Assembly: GCA_964036195.1 (NCBI GenBank)
Contig: OZ038451.1
Coordinates: 4,902,529 to 4,966,528, forward strand
Length of the DNA stretch: 64,000 bases
Source: Sphaerolaimus hirsutus
Taxonomy: Eukaryota; Nematoda; Chromadorea; Monhysterida; Sphaerolaimidae
Direction: 5' to 3'
This document shows, in pieces, positions 45,055 through 57,824 of the stretch. Positions within the stretch are counted from its first letter, which is position 1; each line of letters begins with the position of its first letter. The notes under the pieces were generated by a model, which saw only the letters and a list, made by a program, of their open reading frames with translations, had not been told where the DNA came from and made no database searches. A program made the translations under genes and the position numbers.

Positions 45055-45467
45055 TAACGATGGGAATCGAAAATTCGAAAATATTTTTAAATTTTGTAAC
45101 TTTTGAATTTTTATTTCACCCATAAAAACACTTAAAACACTTAACACTTTTTCTAGACACATTCAAACAGAAACACAATTCAAAACATCACATAATCTCA
45201 CATGGATTTATTTATAACATAACAAAATTGTAAAAAAAATTCTCTGGTAACAGCTTGGAACCTGGAAATACAAATATGTATACAAAATTTTAAAAAAACA
45301 TTTGAAAATATCCCAAAAAATCAAAAATTAAATTTGACAACTATTTTTTGAAAAGAATTCGAAAAACGAAAAGTTATGTTAGAAAACAAACTTAAATCTA
45401 AACACTTTTTGAAAAAAATTTCACTATTTTTATTGAAACACTTTTTCCATCGGGTTTGTCATCGTTA
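45055..45467. mobile_element. hAT-like element, TIR TAACGATG, just after the stop codon
   Basis: Starts 13 bp after the TGA. Ends TAACGATGGG and TCATCGTTA; flanks GTGTGGCC and TTGTGGCC (7 of 8). It must form most of the gene's 3' untranslated region or terminator neighbourhood. Orthologous to 29193-29624. Confidence 0.87.
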
Positions 45468-46101
45468 TTGTGGCCTGGTGATCAAGGGTGTTTCTATTTA
45501 GGATACACTTATCCTTTTTATGTTGGTTAATAGATCAATGGTGATGGATAATAAATATTTATATACTGATAAATAGTTGATTTTTAATTTTTGGAAATTT
45601 TTCATGACAGATACCAGTAGAATTCACTGTAGCATAACCTATAATCAATTATGTAATGTTCACTGTCAACACATTTTGTGAATAATTGTGTAAAACTTCA
45701 TCTTTATTACCGTTTAGCTTTTTTACTTTTGTGTATGAACAACATGATAATAGTGTTATTTATAAGGTATTTTAGTGATCTATTGTGAGAAATGAATATA
45801 AATTGATGATTGTTTAAATTGCTTTGTCCATTAAGTGCGCATGGGGAATGCATTTTGTGCACTCGCAAAACACTACACACATCTAAAAATAACCATCATG
45901 TCTGCCCGTGTTTCAAGACGTGCACTGCAAGAACCAAATGACAAAAATGTTGACATTCCTGCTATTAATAAAAATTTGCAAATATGCAGCGTGCAGATAA
46001 TTTTCCAACCATTTCATAACTTGTGTCCAACAGTACAAAATAAACCACCCACAAAAAGTACAACTCACGTAAAGTATTTATTTTTTACTTTTACTCATGA
46101 G

Positions 46102-47096
46102 CAGGGTTGGTTTTATAAAAATCATTTGTATACAAATTGTATGAAAATTGTATAAAATGTATTTTATTTTAATTTTATTCTTGTTTTATTTTATTTTATT
46201 TTATTCCAAAATGTTAATAAAAAAATAAAATGGAAACATTTACAAAAATTTTACAAAATTTTTACAAAAAATCGAATCTTGCATGCAAGGCCAACAAAAT
46301 GTTATCATTAGACCTAAACATGAAAAACTATCAAGTGAAATTTTTTTCATTACTTAGCAAAACGTTGCATGCAGTAGGTATTGTTAGCTAGTTAAAAGTG
46401 TAAGGTTACAATTATTGATAACAATGGTTTGCATTTTTGGTAAAACAACTACTGAAGTGTGCAGGGTTAAAATGTCATGCAAAGTGTCAATTGTCATGAC
46501 CAATGTAAAGTAAAGTGTCAAATGTCAAGCAAAGTGACAATTGTCATTATAAATGCCATGCAAAGTATAAATTGTTTAATTATGTCGTCAAATATTTCTG
46601 TATCCAAATTTTATGTTTTTGTATCAAAATCTGATGTTCACATATGATTTGGATACAAAAACAACAACAAGATTTGGATACAAAACATAAAATTTGTGCT
46701 TGATACAAAGATACAATGTGCTTAACACTTGACACTTTAACTTATATTTGTCATGACAATTCACACTTTACTTTACATTTGTCATGACAATTGACACTTT
46801 GCATCACATTTTACATGACATTTAACACTTCACAGGCTTAGCACAGCACCCAGTTCCCAAAATAGACAGGTAGAAACTTGAGCAACACAATAAAAATTTT
46901 ACAAAAAATATGAATTCATACAATTTTACAAAAATTCGATATTTTATACAATTTTACAAAACTTTTACAAAAATTTGAATTTTTATACAATTTTTATTTT
47001 TATTTTGAAATTTTCCATTTTATTTTATTTTATTCTTAAATTTTCCATTTTATTATTATTTTATTTTTATTATTTTCTGAGATTTTGCCAACCCTG
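46102..47096. mobile_element. 995-bp hAT-like element, TIR CAGGGTTGG
   Basis: Ends CAGGGTTGGTTTTA and TTTTGCCAACCCTG with the perfect 8-bp duplication CTCATGAG (46094-46101 and 47097-47104). The interior has TTTTATTTTA ends and a central inverted region (GTCATGCAAAGTGTCAATTG ... its mirror). Same family as 54972-55978, in the opposite orientation. Confidence 0.92.
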
Positions 47097-47189
47097 CTCA
47101 TGAGTAAACATGAGTAAATTACTTTTGTCCCCAGTAAATGTAAAAGTGGGTATTTTTGAGAAATTTTGCCTGAATTTTTGCTTTTTATG

Positions 47190-48111
47190 GTGTACCACAG
47201 CAGGTCCGGCACCCGCTGATTTCTGAGCTGTGGGAGGGGTATACCGTAAATCTAAAATTTTGGTGATGTGTTACCAACACCATTTCCCCTACTATACACT
47301 ATTCAATAATGTGAAATAAATGTTAAAAATTTCTCAAAAATTCACTTACTCTCTAAAAAATACCACTCCCCAATATATGGATGACAAAAAAATCACTTTT
47401 TGGAACTTTTTTATAAGACACTTGAAGAGATGGTTTACAATACTTTAAAGGGAAGGGTTTGATGTTTAAAGTTATGTAAAGAATCATACCTGTAAAATGT
47501 CTGCATTGCAGGGGGGAATTTGAAAGTGTAAATTTTGTAAATTTTTGTTCCTGCAATGATGTCATTATGATGTCATAAAATTCACCCTAAGTAAATTTTG
47601 CAATGCAGGCATTTTAGATGTATGGTTCTTCACATAACTTTAAATATCAAACCCTTCCCTTTAAAGTACCATAAACCATCTGGTCAAGTGTCTAATAAAA
47701 AAGTTCCAAAAAGTGAATTTTTTGTCATCCATCTATTGGGGAGTGGTGTTTTTAAAGAATAAGCGAATTTTTTAGAAATTTTTCACATTAATCTCACATT
47801 ATTGAATAGTGTATAGTAGGGGAGTGGTGTTGGTAACACAACCCCAAAATTTAAGATTTATACCCCTCCCACAGCTCAGAAATCAGCGGGTGCCGGACCT
47901 GCTGTGGGACACCAAAAAATCCAAAAAAATATGCACTTAGGGAGACCCACCCTGAGAGGGGTCGCCGCGACCCCCCAAATTCATGCGAAGTATAGGGGGG
48001 TTGCACCAATATCTCCCCCAAGTTGCAACCTCTGGGGCGCCCTAGAACTGGGGATAGGATGTATGGAAGTAAAACCAAAAAATGGGTGCCGGACGTGACC
48101 GGGAAGGTGTT
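47190..48111. mobile_element. Tc1/mariner-like MITE, 5'-truncated
   Basis: Right end GACGTGACCGGGAAGGTGTT followed by TA matches 17105-17954. The left TIR is absent and the copy starts near AGGTCCGGCACCCGCTG. A long internal inverted repeat remains (TGAGCTGTGGGAGGGGTA and its mirror). Confidence 0.75.
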
Positions 48112-48479
48112 TATGTACATAGATTGTATAAACACTGTTCTAACATAACACAATCATTGTTTTAACGTGTGTTCTGCATTGCCTGGATGACAAACGGCAG
48201 CTTTTGTGATGTACGTTCTGTTTACACTCAATTTGGGGGTATTTCGAGGGGGGTCTATTAATTCATAGTGCCCATTTTGAGGGGGGTATTTCGAGGGAGC
48301 CCGTGTCATTATGCATCTAAACCGATTACCATATTTCCTTGAAATACCCCCTGGGGTGATTGTTTCATAGTGCTCCCGCGAGGGGGGGGGTTAAACGAGG
48401 GGGGGTATTTCGAGAGGAGGGTTATTATTTCGCCAGAAATTTGTTTAAATGGTAGTACAGAATCGTTGTTTGTGATGTG

Positions 48480-48806
48480 CAGGGTTGGTTTTAGTAAAAT
48501 TCTTTTTACTAAAATTGTAGTAAAATTGTATAAAAATTGTATTTTATTTTTATTTAATTCTTTAATTTTCCATTTTATTTTTATTTTATTCTTTCATTTT
48601 CCATTGTATTTTTTATTTTTTTATTTTTTTATTTAGATCGTGACCAGAATAGGTTTTTGTAAAATTATTTTTACTAAAATTGTAGTAAAATTGTATAAAA
48701 ATTGTATTTTATTTTTATTTTATTATTCAATATTCCATTTTATTGTTATTTTATTCTACAAATTTCCATTTTATTTTTATTTTTTTCTCAGATTTTACCA
48801 ACCCTG
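48480..48806. mobile_element. hAT-like AAAATAAA-type element, TIR CAGGGTTGG
   Basis: Ends CAGGGTTGG and CCAACCCTG; perfect 8-bp duplication GTGATGTG (48472-48479 and 48807-48814). The interior is TTTTATTTTTATT reiteration. Confidence 0.9.
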
Positions 48807-49461
48807 GTGATGTGCGCTGGGGTAGAAAAATGCATCAATAACTGACATGTATAGTATGACTCCTGCATACTAATATTAGTACGTAGATGGTATGAACACT
48901 GCTCTCACTGATTCCGACATTGTTTTAAACTACACAGAACTAACGATGGCAAACCCTCCAAAAAAAAGAATTTAAATTTTTAAGTGTTTTTTTCCGAAAT
49001 AAATTTTCGAATTTTCGAATTTTTCCTGAAATGGATTTTCGAATTTCGAATTTAATTTTCGAATTTTCGAATTTTTGAATCTTTTTTGGCATCTTTCGAA
49101 TTTTTTTGGTTATTTTTTGAATTTTTTTCAAATAATTTTGCATTTTTTTGTAAAAATATTGAATCTGAAGTTTCAAATGAAGAATTTGGACTGTTTTGGA
49201 AGTGGCTATACTTGGCAGATGTGATACTCTACAAATAGATATGATTTATGTCTTCGGCTGGCAGACAGCCAACCGAAAACTTGTGAAACGACTCTCCACT
49301 CCACTCCACTTCATCCCAACTCTGAACCGGTTCAGTGAGCCGTAAGTTCACTGCGGACTGCGGTTATGACGTCATGATGGAGTGTTACCTCCAGAAAAAT
49401 GTACAGTGTAATGTCGCCTGAGTATAGCGCACTGAGCGTACTCAGTGCATACACTGCTAAC

Positions 49462-50295
49462 CAGAGTTGTACTTATACTGGTATTTTTGGAAAACGTAAA
49501 CGTAAACGTAAATACCTTTTTCAAATCAAAAGTATAAATACTAAAACGTAAGGTATTTTTAAAATACCGGGGAAAACGTAAAAAAAAACGTAAACGTAAA
49601 AATTATATTAAGTGCTTCCGCTATCAGAGAATACAAAAAAAACACAATGTTTTTTTTTACAACATTATGGATGTTCATATGATCTCCATCAACATTTTCT
49701 GCTTACCTGTATTTTATATATATATTTGGAATGATGGGATCGGGATATTGAATTGGGATTGGAGTTGACATTTTGCGTAGTTGTCAACTAGTGGGTGTAG
49801 GGCCTTAAGGTGCTAATTCCGTAACAGGAGAACTAAAAAAAAAATTTATGAGTGAGAAGTAATGGCAGGTTGAAAGGCAAGTAAAAATTGAAAGAAAAGT
49901 AAATTTGTAAGTGAAATGGCAAGTTAAAAGACAAATGGCCAGTCATGAGAAAACACTCAAAATGACTTTTTATTTGCATTTCAGTTATCCCTCACAAAAA
50001 TAATTTCCTTCAACTTTTTACTTTTCACTTACAAATTGGTGTTTGAGTTCTCCAATTGCGGAATTAGAACTCCTCAACATTAGAACATGTTCAACTAATC
50101 ATAATACACTACATTTGTCAAACAATACGGTTCCGTGTAGCATATTTTTACGTTTTCTCTGGTACCCGGGTAATTGTGCCAGGAAAACGTAACAAAGCGT
50201 AACGGTATTTTTGGAAAGCGTAAACGTAAACGTAAGTATAAATACCCGAATAACCGGGTATTTCGGGTAAACGTAAATACGTTTTCGCAACTCTG
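49462..50295. mobile_element. hAT-like element of the ACGTAAACGT type, TIR CAGAGTTG
   Basis: Ends CAGAGTTGTACTT and GCAACTCTG with the perfect 8-bp duplication CTGCTAAC (49454-49461 and 50296-50303). Subterminal ACGTAAACGTAAA reiterations. Nested inside 48941-51108. Confidence 0.88.
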
Positions 50296-50647
50296 CTGCT
50301 AACTTCACAAGATACAGGTAAATACTTCTCAAACCACTCTTCTTCGATAATATCTTTGATCACATCTCTTTTATACTCCAGTAACATTACACCCTGCACG
50401 CGTGGTTCCCGCTGGAAGCGTGCCAAATATTTTTCTATGCATGTGATTTTTATAAAAAGTTGAAAGAATTCATCTCAGTTATAACGTGATACGTTGACTT
50501 ATTCACAACAAGGATTTTTTCATATTTTATACAAAAATAGCATGCTTTATGATTATTGGCACACTTCCAACATGAGACATAAATCAGTACGATGGCAGAG
50601 TATCATGTTCCCGAGTATACTTATAAATATGTGCAGTTCCTGTGGGC

Positions 50648-50812
50648 CGTCCCAGACACCTGTAAAATGCTCTGTGAAATGTCAAATGTTATGCAAAGTG
50701 TCTAAAGTCATGGAAATGCTGTGGAAAATTGCAAATATGTTAACCATTTTCCCAGGCATTTTCATAACTTTTGACACTTGCATGACATTCCACATTTTAC
50801 AGGGCATTTTAC
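50648..50812. mobile_element. Introner-family element, not in a recognised gene
   Basis: Starts GCCGTCCCAGACACCTG, with GTCAAATGTTATGCAAAGTG and an inverted half ending ACATTTTACAGGGCATTTTA. It lies inside another transposon, showing that the family also inserts outside genes. Confidence 0.65.
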
Positions 50813-51263
50813 ATTTCAACGTTTTTGGACGTTTTTTTGTTTTGTTTCGCTTTTTCATACGCACCGCGTACCAATTGACAGTTTATTGAGCACGTTGAAC
50901 TTAAGAGTTTGTTTTGTTGCCATGAATTCCCTGAAAAATTCGAACAGTATTTTCGAATTTTTGAATTTTCAAATTTTCATAATTTTTTGAAAAATAAATC
51001 GATTTTTAAGTGTTTTTTCTACGGGTGAAATAAAAACTCGAAAATTATGGAAAAATTTGAAAATTCGAAAATGTGTTCGAATTTTCGAATCTTTTTTTGC
51101 CATCGTTACACAGAACACAAACTGCAGCATTTGTCATGTACGTTTTCTTTACACTCAATCTGGGGGGGTATCTCGAGGGGGGGTGATTGTTTCATAGTGG
51201 TCTCGAGAGGGGGGGTCAAACGAGGGGGGTATTTCGAGGGGGGTATTTCGAGGAAATACGGTA

Positions 51264-53790
51264 TGCATCTGAGCCCATCAATCATCATGCATCTAATTCT
51301 ACCCATTATGCATCTAGATCGATTACTCACGAGTACTCATATACTGGCGTACTTTTTGAAAGCAGGAAACGTATTTTAAGGTGACGGAAAATGTCATTTT
51401 GCCAGACAAAAAGTGACAAACGTAGGACATTTTCCTAAGAAATACTTATCAGGACCTTTGACACATCTTTGACGTATTTTCCGGTAAAAATTGCAAAAAT
51501 ACTGATTTTTATGTTATTTTTGTGAGAAAAATACCTATTTTTATGTGTTCTGTGAGAAAAAATAATCATTTTTACATTTTCCCTGGAAAAAATACTCGAT
51601 TTAATGTTTTCTCTGAAAAAGTATTTTACTGACCTGTTACGCAGTGTAAAAATAAAAATAAAATGGTTAACGTTTTCTGTACTCAGGGGCGAGTAAAACA
51701 AAACCACTTTAAAATACGTTTTCTTTAAAAAAAAGTTCACTACTTTTAACAACTCTGGTTAGATGCATATTTTAAAAAAGTTCACTACTTTTAACAACTC
51801 TGGTTAGATGCATAATTTGTCTAGATGCATAATGGGCAGAATTAGGGTCATGATGGGCCTTATAAGTGGTCAATAAAGCCCATAATATTGCTTAAAATCA
51901 AAATAACAGAGTTGTTAGAATTACTGAACTTTTTTAAAAGTATATGTAAACGTAAAGTATTTTTATTTTACTCATCAAAAAGTATAGAAAACGTAAAATA
52001 CTTTTCTTTTACTCGTACGTACGCGTGAATGCGAGTACAAAATTTATTCCCAGTAAATTGCAAAAGCGAGCACTTTTCTTCATAAAATATGTAGGTACGT
52101 TTTTGAAGTTAGGTAAGTGGGTACGTTTTCGAAGTACCCCACTCAAAATGGCCACTACTAAGTACTAAAGAACACACGTTAAAACAATGACGGAGTCGCG
52201 TTAGAACAGGGTTTATATACCATCTCTATTTACATAAATACCTACATACTTATATAGGTAACTCTATAAATACATAGGTATACTCTTGTACATGGTGAAT
52301 ATTTTCTACCTCAGCGTACATGACAAACAACGGATTAGCACTGATAATTCCAAAACATTCTGGCGAAGTATTTATTAAACCCCCCTTGAAATACCCTTGT
52401 TTAACCACCCCCCTCAAAATTAACACTATGAAACAATTTCGAGGGGTATTTCGAGGAAAAAGAGTACATTGCAGTGTAGTCACCTTATAAATATGTCCCA
52501 CATGGACTTCACAGAAATACGTTTTCTTTACGCGTATGCTTCAAAAACGTACGCGTACACGTGAGTACGTTACTTTTTTAAAAAGTATATGTAAACGTAT
52601 TTACCGCGTACTCGTGTACGTGTATTTTTCAAGTAAACGTACGTACCTTTTAACAACTTTGCAAAAAAAGCATGAGTAATTTGTTGTAAATTTTTTTTAG
52701 CTTGAGTTTGAGTGATTTTTTCAGTGATTTATATATATTTTCTGAAAAGCTAGAGAGATTTATATATAAATATTTATATTTTCTTAAAATTCAGGGTGAT
52801 ATATTTATATATATTTTCCAAAAAATTGATCATTTTCCGAATGCTAACTGGGCGCTATGATTCAGTGGCTTGTGTCCATTGATTTTGTGCTATTTTAATA
52901 TCAAATGTTAAATGAACTCTGTGTATCATCATTCTATGGACTCTCTGTGACGTGACACTTTCAAAAACCTTGGCAGAACTTGAAAAAGCTTGGCTGAAAA
53001 GTTGTCAAAAAAATAGAAGGCGGGCTCCAATAGAAGGGCGGGTAAAAAAGTTGATGAAAAAAATACAAGGGCGCCCTTCTATAAGAAGAAATACGGGTAT
53101 ATGATAAACAAAGTCTTATATTCAAGAAACTTGGTCATTTCTCGAATGTTAGGCATCATGTAAATGTTGTTTATACAAATTGTCTTGTTGTCATATCTTA
53201 TCAGTGCAGCATTTTTCACACATGAATGATATGACACTTTTTTATTTTGGAACACATTTTCGTCATTCCAGTCATGCCGGACGCAGGGAGACGGAACAGT
53301 GTTTTTTTGTCCGATGATGATATGTCGGACTGGCATCCCGACCCGACCCGACCCGACCAGAAATCCCAAAAAATCTAAGTAGCTATATGTAAAACCAAAT
53401 GTATTTTTTCCAAAATTTCTCACTCTTCATTTCTCGCTTGCAGAAAATGTGATAAAAATGACGTAAATTTTTTTTATTTTACTTGAAAACTACTAAAGAA
53501 ACGTAAAACTACTTTTTACTACTACACACGAATAGACGAGGAAACATCTTTTTTAGATGAGTGTATTTTTACTTGGTACTCAAGTATACGTATTTTTGAG
53601 TAACAGTAAATAGGTATGTTTTCACAACTGTGATTCTGACTGTGCATGACGTAGGTGTGTCTGTGTGAAGCGACATACACAATACAAAATCCGAAAGCCA
53701 TTTTAGAAAAACAATTTAAAAAAACACTTTTCCAAAACGTTGTCATCGTTGACAAGTGGGCGTTGACCGATTACTCAGTTATAAATACAT
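51264..53790. other. Repeat-rich intergenic sequence, no gene seen
   Basis: Holds ACGTAAA-type repeats (51320-51750, 51905-52020, 52500-52660, 53440-53640) and a partial CCTTGAAATACCC MITE (about 52375-52465). A TAGCATTC-family end lies at 52720-52850, a TAGAAGAAATACGG end at about 53010-53097, and a CCCGA array near 53340. All open frames are short and cross repeats. Confidence 0.55.
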
Positions 53791-54247
53791 ACCGTATTTC
53801 CTCGAAATACCCCCCGGGGGGTGATTGTTTCATAGTGGTCCCGAGAGGGGGGGGGGTCAAACGAGGGGGGGGTATTTCGAGGGGGGGGGGGTTATTATTT
53901 CACAAGAAATTTTTTGAAAACCAAGTACGAAATTGTCGTCTGAAACGTACGCAGACGACGAAAAATGCAACAAAAACCGCCATTTATAAGGTTCTGTAGA
54001 CTAATATTAGTATGTAGATGGTATGTACACTGTTCTAACGTGATTCCGACATTGTTTTAACGTGTGTTCTGCACTACGCAGAACACAAACTGCTATATTT
54101 GTGATGTACGTTCTCTTTACACTCAATTTGGGGGGGGGTATTTCGAGGGGGGGGGGTGATTGTTTCATAGTGGTCTCGAGAGGGGGGGGGTCAAACGAGG
54201 GGGGGGGGGTATTTCGAGGGGGGGGGGTATTTCGAGGAAATACGGTA
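53791..54247. mobile_element. TA-flanked MITE (ACCGTATTTCCTCGAAATACC)
   Basis: Left TACCGTATTTCCTCGAAATA, right TATTTCGAGGAAATACGGTA, with G-runs of up to ten at several positions. Confidence 0.82.
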
Positions 54248-54478
54248 GGTATGTATGACACATAAAAACCACTATACAGATCAGCCTCATGTGGTATCCC
54301 GTCAACGTGCTATTTACAAACTTCTGCTGCTAATTCTTCGCGAAACGTCATAAAAGCACTGTAATAACAACAAAAAATCAAACAGAATTCTACTAAAAAA
54401 AATCCCCGTAAAAACATTGAAACCTGCGTCTAAACCGTTTCCACTATGCTTACCACAGTTCCACTAAAATATATGATA

Positions 54479-54916
54479 CCGTATTACCTCGAAATACCCC
54501 CATGGGGGTTTATTATTTCGCCAGCAAAATTTGAGGGGGGGTTAATTCGAGGGGGGGTTTATTCGAGGGGGGGTTTATTATTTCCTCAGAAATTTTCGTA
54601 AGGACCGTAGTAAATAGTAGGCATTTTCATATCCAAAACAGGTAAAAAATGTGTCCAAACAGGATATATTTGGACATAAAAACGTAGATAGCTACACAAA
54701 CTAGTCTATGTGTAGCTGCAATGTAAATTAACAGTAATATACATCATGTACATTGCATACATGACGTATTTATTATGTACGTGACGTACATCATTCCGAA
54801 GGGGGGGGGGGGTATTTCGAGGGGGGGGTTTATTATTTCCCCAGCCCATTTTGAGGGGGGGTTTATTCGAGGGGGGGGGTCAATTCAAGGGGGGGATAAT
54901 TCGAGGTAATACGGTA
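54479..54916. mobile_element. TA-flanked MITE (ACCGTATTACCTCGAAATACC)
   Basis: Left TACCGTATTACCTCGAAATA, right AATTCGAGGTAATACGGTA. Modules TTATTCGAGGGGGG occur in direct repeat within each half. Confidence 0.82.
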
Positions 54917-54971
54917 TCTTACTCAAAAGGAAACGAATTTTTGCAAATAGCGCCACGGTTTTTGGCGCGGG

Positions 54972-55978
54972 CAGGGTTGGCAAAATCTCAGAAAAAAATA
55001 AACATAAAATAAAAATAAAATGGAATATTCAAAAAAAAAAAAAAATAAAATGGAAAATTTAAGAATAAAAATAAAAATTGTATAAAAATTCGAATTTTTG
55101 TAAATTTTTTGTAAAATTGTATAAAAGTCATATTTTTTGTAAAATTTTATCTTGTTGCTTGAGTTTCTACCTGTTTATTCATAAATCTGGGAGCAGTCCC
55201 AAGTGTAAAGTGTCAAATGTCATGTAGAATGTCATGCAAAGTGTCAATTGTCATGACAAATGTAAGGTAAAGTGTCAATTGTCATGACATGTAAAAAATA
55301 AAGTATCAATTGTCAAGCAAATTGTGTCCAAATCTTGTTTTATATCTAAATCTTATGTTTTGCATCCAAATTATGTTGTTGTTGAATCCAAATCTTATGT
55401 GAACATTTGGATACAAGAACATAAGATTTGGATACAAAACATACTATGGATACAAAAACACAAGATTTGGATACACAATTTACATTTTGCAAGACATTTG
55501 TCATGACAATTGCCACTTTGCTTGAAATTTGACATGACACTTGACATTTTGCATGACAATTGACACTTTACTTTACATTTGTCATGACAATTGACAAATT
55601 GCGTTACATTTTACAAATGTACCCAGCACACTCCACAGTCCTTCTACTGAAAATGCAAACCATTATTATCAATAATTGTAATTTTACATTTGCAGCTAGC
55701 TAACAATACATACTGCATGCAACTTTTGAAAAGTAAGGGAAAAATTTGTCACAGGTTTTTCATGTATAGGTCTAATTATAACATTTTTCTGGCCTTGCAT
55801 GCATGATTCTGATTTTTTGTAAAATTTTTGTACAATTTTTGTAAAATGTGTCATTTTATTTTATTTATGACTTTTGGGAATAAAATAAAATAAAATAAAA
55901 TGAGACAAGAATAAAATAAAAATAAAATAAAATTTTTATACAATTTTACTAAAATGAATTTTTATAAAACCAAACCTG
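54972..55978. mobile_element. 1-kb hAT-like element, TIR CAGGGTTGG
   Basis: Left CAGGGTTGGCAAAATCTCAG, right TTTTATAAAACCAAACCTG; flanks GGCGCGGG and CGCGCGGG (7 of 8). Central region with CAAATCTTATGTT repeats as in 46102-47096. Confidence 0.85.
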
Positions 55979-56264
55979 CGCGCGGGAATGGCGCCGCGCC
56001 GATTTCACAAGGCGCTATAAAAATACATAAACTTGACAACGTTTCTTCTTTATTTAGGTGGGATATGGTCGATTTTACGTAAGTAAAGCCTGTGGATGCA
56101 AGATTAGATTACCGTATTACCCCCAGGGGTTTATTATTTCGCCAGCAAATTTTGGAGGGGTTTAAGTCGAGGGCGGGGGGGCTTTTTCAGGAATTTTTCA
56201 CGTTGTTTCACAACCTATTTGGCCTAAATATGTGTAGCGAACTGCGATGCATATAGGCAGCAAT

Positions 56265-57802
56265 TAGTGATGGAAAAGCGCCAGGAAAAATGGCGCCAGG
56301 CGCCAATGGCGCCATGGCGCCATTCAAAATAATGGCGCCAGAGAAAATGGCGCCAGGCGCCAATGGCGCAACGGCGCCATCTGAAAAAATGGCGCCAGGC
56401 GCCAAAGGGCGCCAGAAACAATGGCGCCGGGTAGGGTTGGGGAACCGAACCGACCCGAACCGAACCGAGCCGAGAACCGAGCACTATTTTGGAACCGAGA
56501 ACCGAGAACCGGAACCGAGAACCGGTACTTATACCCGGAACCGAAGTAAATACTTCGATAGTAAATAACCGATAGTTCTAGGAATCGTAAAGTTTTTAAA
56601 CAGCGTTTTTTCAACACCTACATCTAAGCCTTTGAACAGCAGCTGAACATCTTGGTGCGTGTTCAGAATTGCAAAATTCATCTGTTTGCCAAATGGTTGC
56701 GCGGGAAGGTATATTTTCACATATACTCCAGCGACATTACACCTTCCAATGAAATCTACCATAGCCCACCTGAATAAAATAACAAACATAAAAAAATTTC
56801 ATCATATTTATCCAATTGCCTTGATAAATATGATGAAATTTTTTATGTATGTTCGTTTATTCAGATGGGATATGGTAGATTTCATTGTAAGGTGTAACAT
56901 AACAGAAGCATTTATTTGTTAAGGGCAATATGTTATAACAGTTACCTGATGAATAAAAAACACAACAACATCATAATCAAGGATATAGTACATTCATCAA
57001 GTCAAATGTCATTTGTGGTTATAGACAATTTACAATTGACCCTGAAGTGACATGAGACAGCTTTGATTTGGTGATTTGTACAGAAAATCTATTTTATGTT
57101 GAGTTGCCACATATTTATACCACCTTCAAATGAAAATCTTGTGACATGTAAAAATGAAATTAGATAGGGTAGTGTTTAGAATAGGACAGAAGACAATAAG
57201 AATGCATTGAGAATGATGTTACATATTTTGTATTTTGTATAGAAGGAAATTGACTAGTTGTTATATCTGCTACTACCATTATCACAGATTTTTACATGCT
57301 AGCAAGCATAGATGGAAGTTATCATACTAGAGTGTAATAAAACTTGTGTAAATGCACTAGTGTCATTTTTTGTCATGCCAAATGAAAACATTCTGGTGCT
57401 AATCTCAGCGTGGGGGCATAGTGTTGCTGTTTATGTGGAATAAAAACAATGAACAGCAAGCCAAACATGTAATTCTAGCAAAAAAATGACATGGTTCAAT
57501 ATGCTAAATAATAAAATTATGTCACTCAGCAGATAAGGTACTTGTATATGGAATTATGTCAGCACTCATCGCGGCATTTTGGCGCCATTTCTGGCGCCAT
57601 GAAAAACAATGGCGCCGGGCGCCAAATTGGCGCCAGCAAAAATGGCGCCAAGCGCCAAGGGCGCCATGGCGCCATTCGAAATGATGGCGCCAGCGCCAAG
57701 AGGGCGCCAGAGAAAATGGCGCCAGGCGCCAATGGCGCCATGGCGTTGACGCCCTTTGGCGCCATTGAATAGTGCCAGCGCCATGGCGCCATTCCATCAC
57801 TA
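56265..57802. mobile_element. 1.54-kb hAT-like element with GGCGCC arrays at both ends
   Basis: Ends TAGTGATGGA and TCCATCACTA with the perfect 8-bp duplication GCAGCAAT (56257-56264 and 57803-57810). GGCGCCA palindrome arrays at 56280-56430 and 57570-57795 bracket a non-repetitive ~1.1-kb centre with a TAGGGTTGG-type fragment near 56433. No transposase frame recognised. The 180-bp copy at 12266-12445 looks like its deletion derivative. Confidence 0.88.
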
Positions 57803-57824
57803 GCAGCAATTGATACAACATGTA

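Larger units (their letters stand above)
38110..46067 (+). repeat. Right arm of the large inverted duplication
   Basis: Inverted counterpart of 28590-35920. It carries the intact VWD gene. It has insertions not shared with the left arm at 38222-38642, 39669-39980 and 40899-41618. Confidence 0.92.
48941..51108. mobile_element. 2.17-kb hAT-like element, TIR TAACGATGGCAAA
   Basis: Ends TAACGATGGCAAA and TTTGCCATCGTTA with the perfect 8-bp duplication CACAGAAC (48933-48940 and 51109-51116). TTCGAATTTTCGAA-type reiterations lie at both ends. No transposase frame was seen. It contains several other repeats. Confidence 0.9.
48327..51263. mobile_element. MITE of the CCTCGAAATACCCC family, blown apart by nested insertions
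   Basis: Left TACCATATTTCCTTGAAATA, right ATTTCGAGGAAATACGGTA. Contains 48480-48806 and 48941-51108, which in turn contains 49462-50295. Confidence 0.6.

Noticed and set aside
45835..46155. 106-codon frame after the VWD gene
   Set aside because: Its second half runs into the CAGGGTTGG transposon, and the left arm has no matching open frame.
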